Assembly (NCBI GenBank): GCA_934693235.1
Contig: CAKUUY010000001.1
Location: forward strand, 62,001-126,000
Source of the DNA: an uncultured Candidatus Melainabacteria bacterium
GTDB taxonomy: Bacteria > Cyanobacteriota > Vampirovibrionia > Gastranaerophilales > Gastranaerophilaceae
Reading direction: 5' to 3'
Length of the DNA: 64,000 nt
Made by a program: the position numbers and the translations under genes. Below are positions 7,785 to 15,908 of the stretch, piece after piece; the stretch's first letter is position 1, and each line of letters begins with the position of its first letter. The notes beneath the pieces were generated by a model. That model saw nothing but the letters and a program-made list of their open reading frames with translations. It ran no database searches and had not been told where the DNA came from.

Positions 7785-9503
7785 TTACGAATTAAAAAAT
7801 GACTTAAATGTTGTGTTGTCTTTAACCAGTGCTTTTGTGAATTCATCTGTCGGGGCTGTTGCCGTAACAGTTGGAGTCTTTGAGGCGACTGCGGTTCCGG
7901 TTGTCCCGGAATTTGCATTTAAGTTTGCAGAATTTTTATCCGCATTTAATTTCGCAAGTTCTTCTGCACGTTTTTTGTTTGTTTTCGACCTAGTGTATAA
8001 TGGAATAAATACGCCAAGTGATAGCAATGAGAATACTATATTGCCGGCTTGACATAAAGTTCTTAATCTTTTGTCTTTTATTGTTGCAAGTTCATCAGAT
8101 GACTTGAGATTTGTATGTTTTGCCCAATTCCAGAATTTTTGCAACGGATTAGCATTAGGATTAGCTTCTTTTAATCGGTTAATCAAATGAGTTCCAGGAT
8201 TTTTCTTTTCTAAGAAGGTAGCTATCCCTTTTGCGACATAATCACCCAAGAAATAGAAACTAGAGAATGTTGCAATATCACGAACTGTCGCTTCTCTTAG
8301 TTCATTTTTGTCTTCTGAAGCCCCCATTCTGCTTGCGAATGTAGCTGTTGAAATGATTCTTGCCTGATCCATTGTAGGGAAAATTCCCTTGAATTGGAAT
8401 ATGTTTTTCAACATTGGTCTATCCAAAAACATTGATAGCCCGCAAACTCCAATCATAGAGCCAATTGAAATAAATTTTTGAGCAAGCAACTCAGCTTTTT
8501 CTTTCGGAGTCATTTCTTTATGTTCATTGTCTTTCCCGAAATCTTTGTATATAGGTGCACCTTTTTGACCAGATGTTTTACGTGTTATCCATCTGTTAAT
8601 CGGTTGCATTGAAATTGCAAGAGGAATAATAACACCAAGCCCACCAATACTCTTCCAGTTAACAAGTTTGGTCGCTTTTTTGAAGTATTGAGAAAGAGTG
8701 TCTACATCTTTTATGTCTTCTTTGATTACGCCACGTAACATTTTTACAGTGTCATCACAAATAGCTTCCAAGTTATTAGAGAAGAAACCTTTGTCATTTC
8801 TAAATTTGATATTTTCAGCAATATGAGTTTCTTCAACAATTGATCTGTATGCTTCTCTAACTGTTTTAGACTTATGATCTTTAGCAAGAACGTCATCAAC
8901 AAGTGCATTTACTGCTCTATCAAGTTTTTCATTTCCAATTTTACCGATAAACTTCCCAGTTGCATCTGTTTTAATATCAAAAATGTCTACAAAGTGTTTA
9001 GTTTCACTTCCATCTACACCTGATAAGCTTCCTAATTCGTCTCTGAACGTGTTGTAAACTTTTTGTCTTTGGTCTAATGAACTATCCCTAAAATGAGGTA
9101 CATAGAAGTTATGAATTTTGTTAATTGCATCTTCATTTGCCCAAGTGTTTGAAAGATTTGATTTCCCAAATCCACTCATTATTGGTCTTTGTAATAATTT
9201 AGCAATTCCGGCAACAATAACTCCAGGGATTAAGCAGTTAACAATCAGTCCAGAAGACTCTCTTCTGAATGCTTCAAATCCGGCAAAACCGTTAGATTCT
9301 TTAGTTTCAATAACAGTACGTGGAATAATTGCAGTAGACAAGTCCAATACAGTAACATTCACCATAGGCTGTTTTTCACATTGTTGTATTAACAAAATAG
9401 GTAAATCAACCAATCCACCTTTAAATGATGGATTTTTTTGCGCATTATTATCCCTCTTTGGGGTATTATTTTTTACACTTGTTAAACTAACTTTATCTAT
9501 CAT
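7785..9503 (-). CDS. Uncharacterised protein, tandem paralogue
   Basis: This 572-residue protein of unknown function is the upstream member of a tandem pair. It starts with a Ser/Asn/Lys-rich leader ending in NPSFKGG, then IPRTVIETKESNGFAGFEAF and RRESSG. Central conserved blocks are SMQPINRWITRKTSG and FKGIFPTMDQARI, followed by EDKNELREATVRD. Hydrophobic segments suggest membrane association (about residues 100-115, 285-298 and 495-515). The C-terminal 60 residues are Ala/Thr/Asn-rich low complexity. There is no obvious SD; an extended -10 promoter sits about 31 bases upstream. Two copies side by side suggest subunits of one complex or divergence after duplication. Confidence 0.85.
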   Translation of the reverse strand: MIDKVSLTSVKNNTPKRDNNAQKNPSFKGGLVDLPILLIQQCEKQPMVNVTVLDLSTAIIPRTVIETKESNGFAGFEAFRRESSGLIVNCLIPGVIVAGIAKLLQRPIMSGFGKSNLSNTWANEDAINKIHNFYVPHFRDSSLDQRQKVYNTFRDELGSLSGVDGSETKHFVDIFDIKTDATGKFIGKIGNEKLDRAVNALVDDVLAKDHKSKTVREAYRSIVEETHIAENIKFRNDKGFFSNNLEAICDDTVKMLRGVIKEDIKDVDTLSQYFKKATKLVNWKSIGGLGVIIPLAISMQPINRWITRKTSGQKGAPIYKDFGKDNEHKEMTPKEKAELLAQKFISIGSMIGVCGLSMFLDRPMLKNIFQFKGIFPTMDQARIISTATFASRMGASEDKNELREATVRDIATFSSFYFLGDYVAKGIATFLEKKNPGTHLINRLKEANPNANPLQKFWNWAKHTNLKSSDELATIKDKRLRTLCQAGNIVFSLLSLGVFIPLYTRSKTNKKRAEELAKLNADKNSANLNANSGTTGTAVASKTPTVTATAPTDEFTKALVKDNTTFKSFFNS

Positions 9504-9533
9504 ATTACGTCTGGTTTATAAAACTACACAACT

Positions 9534-9542
9534 ATTATACCA
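9534..9542 (-). promoter_or_regulatory. Extended -10 promoter for the paralogue pair
   Basis: On the minus strand the sequence reads TGGTATAAT, a TGn extended -10 (TATAAT is the complement of 9534-9539). It lies about 31 bases upstream of the ATG at 9503. No good -35 is visible, as is usual for extended -10 promoters. Confidence 0.55.
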
Positions 9543-9782
9543 TTACACAATAATATTAAAAGCTGGGCAAAAAAAAAATTGCGCGAATAGATGTTAATGT
9601 TAAGGAGATATTAAGACGGAATTTTGGTTTTTTATTAAAAATATAGACACATTAAACTTAATTTTTTACTTTTTCTATTTAAAAACATTAAAAAATGCTC
9701 AAAAATGTAAAATTTGGCTAAATATTTACCGAAAATTTATTGTAAATAATTGTAAAGATTTTGTAAAATTTGTCAGAAACAG
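9543..9782. other. AT-rich gap without a gene
   Basis: This is strongly A/T-rich sequence between two minus-strand units. It contains an A-run followed by TTGCGCG (near 9570-9587) and several copies of TGTAAA/TTGTAAA between 9705 and 9770, just downstream of the cca-type gene. I see no gene and no canonical terminator hairpin. Confidence 0.5.
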
Positions 9783-11192
9783 TCAATTTTTAGCCTCAAA
9801 ATATCTTTTTACAAAATCAATAGCATGTTCTTTGGTTAAAACATCTCCAGACAATTGTGCTTCATGCAAAGCTTCCAATATTTCACCTAATTGTCTTGAA
9901 GGTTTTATGTTTAGCAATTGCATAACCTCATTACCAGTCAATAATTTTGGTAATGGTTTTAATGTCTCTCTAGCTTCCAGATAAAATCTTAACAACATAT
10001 TCAAATATGTTATATTTCTTTCAACTATTTCATCTGTAATTTCGGGGCCTCTGGCTGATAATCTGTCAGCTTGAGCTAAAATTATTTCATCAATAGAATT
10101 GTCACTCATTTTGCGAACATATCGCATCATAATTTTTTCGGTAATTTGCGGTGAATTCATAACGTGTGATGGATAAATGTGGTATTTTATCATCGTAGAA
10201 ATATAATCGATTTGTTTGTTTGACAAGTGCAACTTTTTCAAGAATTTTATTGCCAATTTTGCACCAACATCATCATGTTTGATAAACCTATGTTTACCCT
10301 CTTCTATTGTCCAAGTTGAAAATTTCCCGATGTCATGCAAAAATGCGGCTAATTTTAAGTGTGCAAGTCTTGAAAAACCTCCAAAATCAACTTTATTTAA
10401 ATGCTCCTTGACTTCATCTGCAGATTTTTCGTATATGTTTTGTACTTGTCGAACAGTTTCAATTGAGTGATGGTACAAATCTAAATGATGATGAGAGTTT
10501 GGAGGAACTTGCTTTAATTCTTTTACAAATGGGAAAATTTCTTCCAAAATCCACGTCTTATTCATATTTTCAAGAGCTTTATCTGTGTATTTTCCGGAGA
10601 ATAGAGCCATAATTTCATGACAAACTCTTTCAACTGCAGGTTTGTGAATTAAATTTGCATACTTACAAACAGCATTTACTGTCTCAGGTGCGAGATCAAA
10701 ACCAAATAATGCTTGAAAGCGATAAACTCTCAGTAATCGCAAAGGGTCATCAACGAAGTTTAATTCGTTGACATAATTTAAGCATTTGTTTTTGATATCT
10801 GTAACACCACCGGAAATATCTATTAACTCGCCTGTTTTGATATTTACAGCAATTGCGTTAATTGTTAAGTCTCTACGCATCAAATCTTTTTCAATGGAGT
10901 CGCCAACCGGATTTGTTACATCTATATAATTAATTTTGTCTTGTAAAACAATTCTATATATGTGATTTTCTTCGTCTAACGGAACAAATGTTGCATTAAA
11001 AAGTTCAGCTAGTTTTAATGAAAAAACTTTGGCATCTTCATCCATAACAATGATGTCTCTATCTGTACTTTCAAGTCCCATATAATAATCGCGAACAGTT
11101 CCACCTACAAGATAGATTTCATTGTCATAATTTTCTATAATTTTCCCTAAAATATTATCTGATTTAATTTTGTCTATAATTACTGAATTCAT
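9783..11192 (-). CDS. cca: CCA-adding/poly(A)-polymerase family tRNA nucleotidyltransferase with HD domain
   Basis: This 469-residue protein should build or repair the 3' CCA of tRNAs; the one tRNA in this window lacks an encoded CCA. The head domain has YLVGGTVRDYYMG, the catalytic carboxylates in STDRDIIVMD (about residues 42-51) and the family motif RRDLTINAIAV. The neck helix has DDPLRLLRVYRF. The C-terminal half is an HD phosphohydrolase domain (AAFLHDIGKFSTW, later KYHIYPSH). The start region overlaps rsmE by 29 bases. In lineages with split A- and CC-adding enzymes this could be one of the two; the sequence alone does not settle that. Confidence 0.85.
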   Translation of the reverse strand: MNSVIIDKIKSDNILGKIIENYDNEIYLVGGTVRDYYMGLESTDRDIIVMDEDAKVFSLKLAELFNATFVPLDEENHIYRIVLQDKINYIDVTNPVGDSIEKDLMRRDLTINAIAVNIKTGELIDISGGVTDIKNKCLNYVNELNFVDDPLRLLRVYRFQALFGFDLAPETVNAVCKYANLIHKPAVERVCHEIMALFSGKYTDKALENMNKTWILEEIFPFVKELKQVPPNSHHHLDLYHHSIETVRQVQNIYEKSADEVKEHLNKVDFGGFSRLAHLKLAAFLHDIGKFSTWTIEEGKHRFIKHDDVGAKLAIKFLKKLHLSNKQIDYISTMIKYHIYPSHVMNSPQITEKIMMRYVRKMSDNSIDEIILAQADRLSARGPEITDEIVERNITYLNMLLRFYLEARETLKPLPKLLTGNEVMQLLNIKPSRQLGEILEALHEAQLSGDVLTKEHAIDFVKRYFEAKN

Positions 11193-11913
11193 ATATTATA
11201 TTTCCTAACGCAACTGTTACTGCTGTATCCGCTTTTAAAATAAGATTTCCCAGGGTTAACATAGGTATCTTATTTTCTTTAAATATTTCAAATTCTTTTT
11301 GAGAAAAGCCTCCCTCAGGACCGATTATTACTACCAATTTATCATTTTCTTTAATTTGAGATGTTTTACAGTATTCGTGTAGTGTCAAATTAGTTAATTT
11401 TTCGCAAAAAGATATAACTTTATAACCACTTTTTTGTAAATTTATAATATTTTCTAATTTTGTCATTTCATAACAAGTCGGAATATATGACCTTTCGCAC
11501 TGTTTGGAAGCTTCAAACATAATTCTTTGCCATTTTGGAATTTTCTTTTTTATTACAGAAGATGCCAATGCACAATTGTCTGTATAAATAGGATAAACCC
11601 CATCAATCCCAAGCTCTGTGGATTTTTCCATTACAAAATTTTGAGCATCACTTCTTAGTGGACTTTGTGCTAGATATAGGTTAAATGGAAGTTTTCTTTG
11701 TGATTGGTAGCTGTTTTCAATATTTACCGTAATAGATTTGTTATCTACATCATTAACAACTGTTTCATATTGAATTTGTTTTTCGTCAATCAATAAGAGT
11801 TTTTCATTTTTACGTATTCTGAGAGATTTTGCAAGATGGTTAAAAGTGTCTTTATCAGAAATTACAACCTTGTTATCTATGACATCTTTTGAGTTTATAA
11901 AAAAATGCGGCAT
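11164..11913 (-). CDS. rsmE: 16S rRNA (uracil-1498-N3)-methyltransferase
   Basis: This 249-residue SPOUT-family methyltransferase uses S-adenosylmethionine to methylate U1498 of 16S rRNA. The N-terminal PUA-like domain starts MPHFFINSKDV and has HLAKSLRIRKNEKL. The C-terminal SPOUT knot carries VVIIGPEGGFSQKEFE and LTLGNLILKADTAVTVALGN, matching the family's GPEGGF and LG-RILR-ETA motifs. Here the latter reads LILKADTA, so the usual Arg residues are replaced. The ATG is preceded by AAGGAGTCG. It overlaps the start of the cca-type gene, implying one transcript. Confidence 0.92.
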   Translation of the reverse strand: MPHFFINSKDVIDNKVVISDKDTFNHLAKSLRIRKNEKLLLIDEKQIQYETVVNDVDNKSITVNIENSYQSQRKLPFNLYLAQSPLRSDAQNFVMEKSTELGIDGVYPIYTDNCALASSVIKKKIPKWQRIMFEASKQCERSYIPTCYEMTKLENIINLQKSGYKVISFCEKLTNLTLHEYCKTSQIKENDKLVVIIGPEGGFSQKEFEIFKENKIPMLTLGNLILKADTAVTVALGNIIYEFSNYRQN

Positions 11914-11958
11914 AACGACTCCTTGTATATATAATATTACAAAGTTACAAAAATGTCA

Positions 11959-12744
11959 TTAAAAAGATTTTTTTCTGCTCAAAAAAACTATTGCAACTGA
12001 TGAGACTAAAATAATTACCAAAGAAACAATTTGCGCAATCGGTATTCCATCAATATTTAAAATGCTATCAACTCTATAATGTTCTATGACAATTCTGACA
12101 ACAGAATACATTATTAGGTATAAACAAGCTAAAATTCCAGGAGTTTTTGAGAGTTTTTTGAAACATATTAATAAAATTATAAAAATCAAAAAATCTAAAA
12201 TACTCTCATATAAAAATGTCGGGTGAAAATATTGAAAGCCTAAATATTGCGCAGGACGATGTGTTATTGGAATATATAATTTCCAAGGTAGATTGGTTGG
12301 AGTACCGAAAGCTTCAGAATTAAAGAAATTTCCCCAGCGACCAATACATTGTCCTAATGCGGTTCCGCATAAAAAGACGTCAATAAGTTTTAAAAAAGAC
12401 ATTTTATATTTTCTAGAAAACAAATAAAGAGCAAGTATTCCTATAATTATAACTCCATGAATAGAGAGGCCGCCTTGTCTTATATAAAATATTTCAAGCG
12501 GATGATCCGAATAATATGAGAAATTCACAAGACAATAATACAATCTTGCTCCAATTATTCCGATAACTATTATGTATGGCGAAAAATCAATTATTTTAGA
12601 TGCATCTTGCTTGTTATAAAAGTGTTTATAAAGTAAATATGAACAATAAACTCCAACAAATATTGCACTTGCAAGGATTATTCCGTAAAAATAAACCGGA
12701 AACCCAAATATATTGAACGCAACATCTGTTGGTGAATGAAACAT
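11959..12744 (-). CDS. lgt: Prolipoprotein diacylglyceryl transferase
   Basis: This 261-residue integral membrane enzyme transfers diacylglycerol from phosphatidylglycerol to the lipobox Cys of prolipoproteins. Several membrane helices are evident. The Lgt signature appears as GQCIGRWGNFFNSEAFG (about residues 132-148), with GARLYYC and GGLSIHGVII upstream, a close match to family motifs including the essential His and Arg. The neighbouring upstream gene, 1 base away, encodes a lipoprotein that would itself be an Lgt substrate. Confidence 0.95.
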   Translation of the reverse strand: MFHSPTDVAFNIFGFPVYFYGIILASAIFVGVYCSYLLYKHFYNKQDASKIIDFSPYIIVIGIIGARLYYCLVNFSYYSDHPLEIFYIRQGGLSIHGVIIIGILALYLFSRKYKMSFLKLIDVFLCGTALGQCIGRWGNFFNSEAFGTPTNLPWKLYIPITHRPAQYLGFQYFHPTFLYESILDFLIFIILLICFKKLSKTPGILACLYLIMYSVVRIVIEHYRVDSILNIDGIPIAQIVSLVIILVSSVAIVFLSRKKSF

Positions 12745-12745
12745 C

Positions 12746-13324
12746 TTATTTCACAGCATTCTCAGCGACAAGCTGCTGCAATTCTTTTACTTTTTCTTCT
12801 ACAAAAGTTTTGTCGTCTGTACTTCCACCTTTGTCTTGATAAAGGCCATAATCAGAAATTGCATCGTTTAATAAGCTTTCAAGTACTTCTTTTGCTTTTG
12901 CAGATAAAGACACTTTTGATAACTCAATATTTTCATTTGCTTCTATTTTTTCAATAGATCCGTCTTCATTTACTTTAACAGCTCCTGAAATAATATCCTT
13001 AGCTAAATTTTCTTCACAGACAGCTAAAGAGTAATAAGCATCCGCAAAGTCAGGGTTTAACTTAATCGCCGTTTGATAGGTTTTTATAGCGTTATCATAA
13101 TCTTCGGCTTTTGTGTAAGCTACAGCCAAATTATACTGGGTTTCAAAAATACTTCCATCTAAGTCAACACTTGATTTCAAACGCTCAATAGCGGAAACAT
13201 AGTCTCCCTTATCCATAAAATCTTTGGCTTTATTGTTAAGTTCCTGTACTGCAAAGTTATTGATACATGCTGTAGATATTACAGAAACAAACAATATACT
13301 AGCTAGTAAAAAAGCTTTTTTCAT
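12746..13324 (-). CDS. TPR-repeat lipoprotein
   Basis: This 192-residue protein has a lipoprotein signal peptide: KK, a hydrophobic core and the lipobox ISTAC with Cys at about residue 20. Three tetratricopeptide repeats follow (about 27-60, 61-94 and 95-112), e.g. NLAVAYTKAEDYDNAIKTYQ and AIKLNPDFADAYYSLAV. TPRs mediate protein-protein contacts, so it is probably an outer- or inner-membrane-anchored scaffold. It shares an operon with lgt. SD GAGG lies about 10 bases before the ATG. Confidence 0.88.
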   Translation of the reverse strand: MKKAFLLASILFVSVISTACINNFAVQELNNKAKDFMDKGDYVSAIERLKSSVDLDGSIFETQYNLAVAYTKAEDYDNAIKTYQTAIKLNPDFADAYYSLAVCEENLAKDIISGAVKVNEDGSIEKIEANENIELSKVSLSAKAKEVLESLLNDAISDYGLYQDKGGSTDDKTFVEEKVKELQQLVAENAVK

Positions 13325-13432
13325 GATATAATCAACCTCATAAAATTATTTATTATTTTTATTATAAAATAAGAATATAAATTTGGCAAATTTAGTTCAT
13401 AAAAGTTACAAATATGGATTTGTGAGGTTAAA

Positions 13433-13705
13433 ATGTCTGAAGATAAGGTTATTAAATTAGGAGAAAAAAGAGAAAAAACAGCAGAACATTCTCATCATGA
13501 GCGTAAAGAAAGTCATGATGAACTTGTTTATTGCAGTTTCTGTGGAAGGCCAAACACGCAAGTATTGAAGATGGTTCAGGGACCTGGAGTTAATATTTGC
13601 TCAGAATGTGCTATGATTGCAGTACAATATTTGATTTTAAACGATAGAATGCCTTCAGCTGAAGCTCAAGCAATTTTAGATGCGTTTTGGGGGAAAGCTC
13701 ACTAA
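13433..13705 (+). CDS. Stand-alone ClpX-type C4 zinc-finger protein
   Basis: This 90-residue protein has a basic/His-rich N-terminus (HSHHERKESH), then a treble-clef zinc finger YCSFCGRP (Cys 34, 37) and GVNICSECA (Cys 56, 59). This is the same layout as the N-terminal zinc-binding dimerisation domain of ClpX (CSFCGK then ICDEC). No AAA+ domain follows. In ClpX this domain binds adaptors and substrates, so a free copy could be an adaptor or competitor for ClpXP; that is inference. It leads an operon and overlaps the next gene by one base (TAATG). SD GTGAGG upstream. Confidence 0.85.
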   Translation: MSEDKVIKLGEKREKTAEHSHHERKESHDELVYCSFCGRPNTQVLKMVQGPGVNICSECAMIAVQYLILNDRMPSAEAQAILDAFWGKAH

Positions 13706-15222
13706 TGATGCACGAATTAGAGTTAAATCCGTTTGAAATCAAATCAGAAATAGCAAGAATTTTTGATGAATTGAAAGGTGTGAAAGATTTTGAAAATTAT
13801 GAAGTTCACTATCGCATTCTTGACGCTCAGGAAGATAAGTCTATAATTATTAAATTATTGCTTAAAGAGATTAGCAGTAAGCAATTAAATGCACCGCTAT
13901 TAAAATTTTTATTATTAAGATACTGTCAACCCAAAGATTTAACTGAAAGACTTTGGTCAATAATTAAAAGTTCAATTTCTTCAAATCAAGCAAAAATCTT
14001 TGCGCTCGACTTGTTGAGAGATATTGATTCTAATTGGTCTTATGAAGAATGCGAACAGTATTTTGATAATCCGGAAGAACTTGTAGAGTCTGATACAAGG
14101 AAGATTTTAAATAATGCGCTCGCAGATCCAGAAGTTCAGATTGATTTTTTAGACTTTTTAAGTTCTCTTTCTGATGATGATAAGATTACACTTTTGCAGT
14201 CTTTGGGGAACGATTATTCTCAAGATGAATTAGCAAATATGTTAGTTCCTGTATTTTTATCTATGTCGGACACTCCTGTAGGTAAAGTAGCTTTAGATAT
14301 ATTAGGGAATTCAAAATCTCAGTTAGCGTATCATGCTTTAAATTCATCTTTGGATTTTGTTGATAAAAGTTTAATCCCTGTTGTTAAGAAAAATTTGTCA
14401 ATTCTTAAACTTGCAGGAATTCGAGAGGATAATTCTCATATTTTTTATAAAAATTTATTAAAAGGTTCCAAACCATATAAGTTTTGTATAACCTATCCTG
14501 ATGGTCATGGAAATCAAGCAGTTATTGTTTCTCGAATTACACCTAAAGGGAAAGTTCAATTTGTTGCAATTGTTATAGATGACTATCAAGGGATAAAAGA
14601 CTGCTTTGGGTTTAATAATATCACTAAATTTGAGTGTAATACAATAATTGAACGATTTTACAGAGGACAAAGAGCTCTTGATCTTGATCCATCTGTTTTG
14701 AAAACAATATTAATTAAAGCTGAAAAATTGTCTAAACATAGAATGCCTTATGAATATGTTTGTTGGCGAAATTTGTTTGCAGATATTGAACCGGCTAAAA
14801 TTAAGTTAAATTATAAAGTAAAACAACTTACAGATAAAGATTTTTATAATGTTTTAACTTATGATTTTACCGATTATTGGTTTTTAAATAGTACTTACAG
14901 TGACGAATTCGAAGAATTTTTAAAAGGTATTGAAAAAATAGAAACGGATGATTTTGAAGAATATATAGAAAATAACATAGAAAAAGTCTTTTATCCGGAA
15001 GAATACAGGGTTTGGACAGAGCGAATATTGAATTGTGCAATTTTGAAATATTACGCAAAAGATGAAAAAGCTGCACAAAATTTATATTCTTTGTATAATG
15101 ATAAAAAACTTATTCGAGAACTTTTCAAGAATATTTTGAGAAAAAGTATTTATGAATTCTTTTATGCAAAAGAAGATATTGTAAAAGTTAAACAGATTGA
15201 AGATATGTGGGTTAAAGAATAA
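13705..15222 (+). CDS. Uncharacterised 505-residue protein
   Basis: I do not recognise a family. The N-terminal half (residues 1-240) is Leu/Ser/Asp-rich and helical with a repetitive feel (e.g. LLKEISSKQLNAPLLKFLLL, FLDFLSSLSDDDKITLLQSL), compatible with HEAT/ARM-like repeats. A central block has KFCITYPDGHGNQAVIVSRI and AIVIDDYQGIKDCFGF, suggestive of a beta-rich domain. The C-terminus is Glu/Tyr/Lys rich. I chose ATG 13705, which overlaps the preceding TAA as TAATG, over an upstream TTG. It ends in the same way with ruvX, so it is co-translated with housekeeping genes and probably cytosolic. Confidence 0.8.
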   Translation: MMHELELNPFEIKSEIARIFDELKGVKDFENYEVHYRILDAQEDKSIIIKLLLKEISSKQLNAPLLKFLLLRYCQPKDLTERLWSIIKSSISSNQAKIFALDLLRDIDSNWSYEECEQYFDNPEELVESDTRKILNNALADPEVQIDFLDFLSSLSDDDKITLLQSLGNDYSQDELANMLVPVFLSMSDTPVGKVALDILGNSKSQLAYHALNSSLDFVDKSLIPVVKKNLSILKLAGIREDNSHIFYKNLLKGSKPYKFCITYPDGHGNQAVIVSRITPKGKVQFVAIVIDDYQGIKDCFGFNNITKFECNTIIERFYRGQRALDLDPSVLKTILIKAEKLSKHRMPYEYVCWRNLFADIEPAKIKLNYKVKQLTDKDFYNVLTYDFTDYWFLNSTYSDEFEEFLKGIEKIETDDFEEYIENNIEKVFYPEEYRVWTERILNCAILKYYAKDEKAAQNLYSLYNDKKLIRELFKNILRKSIYEFFYAKEDIVKVKQIEDMWVKE

Positions 15223-15626
15223 TGTACAAAGTTATGGCACTTGATATTGGAACAAAAAGAATTGGAGTTGCTTTGAGCGACTACCTTTTAATGCTTTCAA
15301 ATGGTCATTCTTGTGTACCTAGGCAGCCTGAAGACAGCGCGATTGCAACAATTTTGCAAATTGCAAAAGACAATAATGTAAAAAAAATTGTTGTCGGTGT
15401 TCCACTTAATATGGACGGAACTCAGGGTGGACAAGCTCAAGATTGTAAAGACTTTGCTGCAAAAATACGCGGATATGAGATAATATTCGAGGATGAAAGA
15501 TTGACTTCCGAAACCGCAGAAGAAAATCTTCGCGCAAAAAAAATTGATTTTAGAAAAAACAAGGGACTGGTTGATATTGAAAGTGCTTGTATTATACTGG
15601 AACAGTACCTATCAAGAATTAAATAA
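15222..15626 (+). CDS. ruvX: Pre-16S rRNA nuclease / Holliday junction resolvase-like YqgF
   Basis: This 134-residue RNase H-fold protein starts MALDIGTKRIGVALSD, the catalytic Asp-containing strand of the family. It continues with KKIVVGVPLNMDGTQGGQA and FEDERLTSETAEENL, the other two acidic motifs. E. coli YqgF processes the 5' end of 16S rRNA; a resolvase role is proposed in some bacteria. The start overlaps the previous stop (TAATG). Next comes a DUF1292 gene, a neighbour also seen beside yrrK/ruvX in Firmicutes. Confidence 0.93.
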   Translation: MYKVMALDIGTKRIGVALSDYLLMLSNGHSCVPRQPEDSAIATILQIAKDNNVKKIVVGVPLNMDGTQGGQAQDCKDFAAKIRGYEIIFEDERLTSETAEENLRAKKIDFRKNKGLVDIESACIILEQYLSRIK

Positions 15627-15644
15627 AGAAAGGAAAATATAATT

Positions 15645-15905
15645 ATGGCAGATGAAGATCAAATCATTGAAACGGTTGACGAAAATGGTAACGTTGTAAA
15701 ATTTGAATTGTTTGATATTGTTGAAGTTGAAGAACAAGAATATGCACTCCTTTTACCTATCGAGGAAGAAGAAGGTGATGAAGTCGTTCTTATGAGATTG
15801 ACTAAAGATGGTGATGAATATTTGTTCGAAACAATTGATGATGATGAAGAATTCGATAAAGTAGCTACTTACGTAGAAAATATGGAAGACGAAGACGAGG
15901 AATAG
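15645..15905 (+). CDS. DUF1292 (YrzB-like) acidic protein
   Basis: This 86-residue, very acidic protein contains NVVKFELFDIVEVEEQEYALLLP and later EVVLMRL and EYLFETIDDDEEFDKV, matching the DUF1292/YrzB pattern. No biochemical function is established for the family. It is often next to ruvX and alaS in Firmicutes, and here it follows ruvX by 18 bases with SD AAAGGAAA. The tail is almost all Asp/Glu. Confidence 0.85.
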   Translation: MADEDQIIETVDENGNVVKFELFDIVEVEEQEYALLLPIEEEEGDEVVLMRLTKDGDEYLFETIDDDEEFDKVATYVENMEDEDEE

Positions 15906-15908
15906 ATT

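Noticed and set aside
9118..9597. Plus-strand 159-codon frame opposite the second paralogue
   Set aside because: It is antisense to a well-supported gene with strong family similarity to its neighbour.
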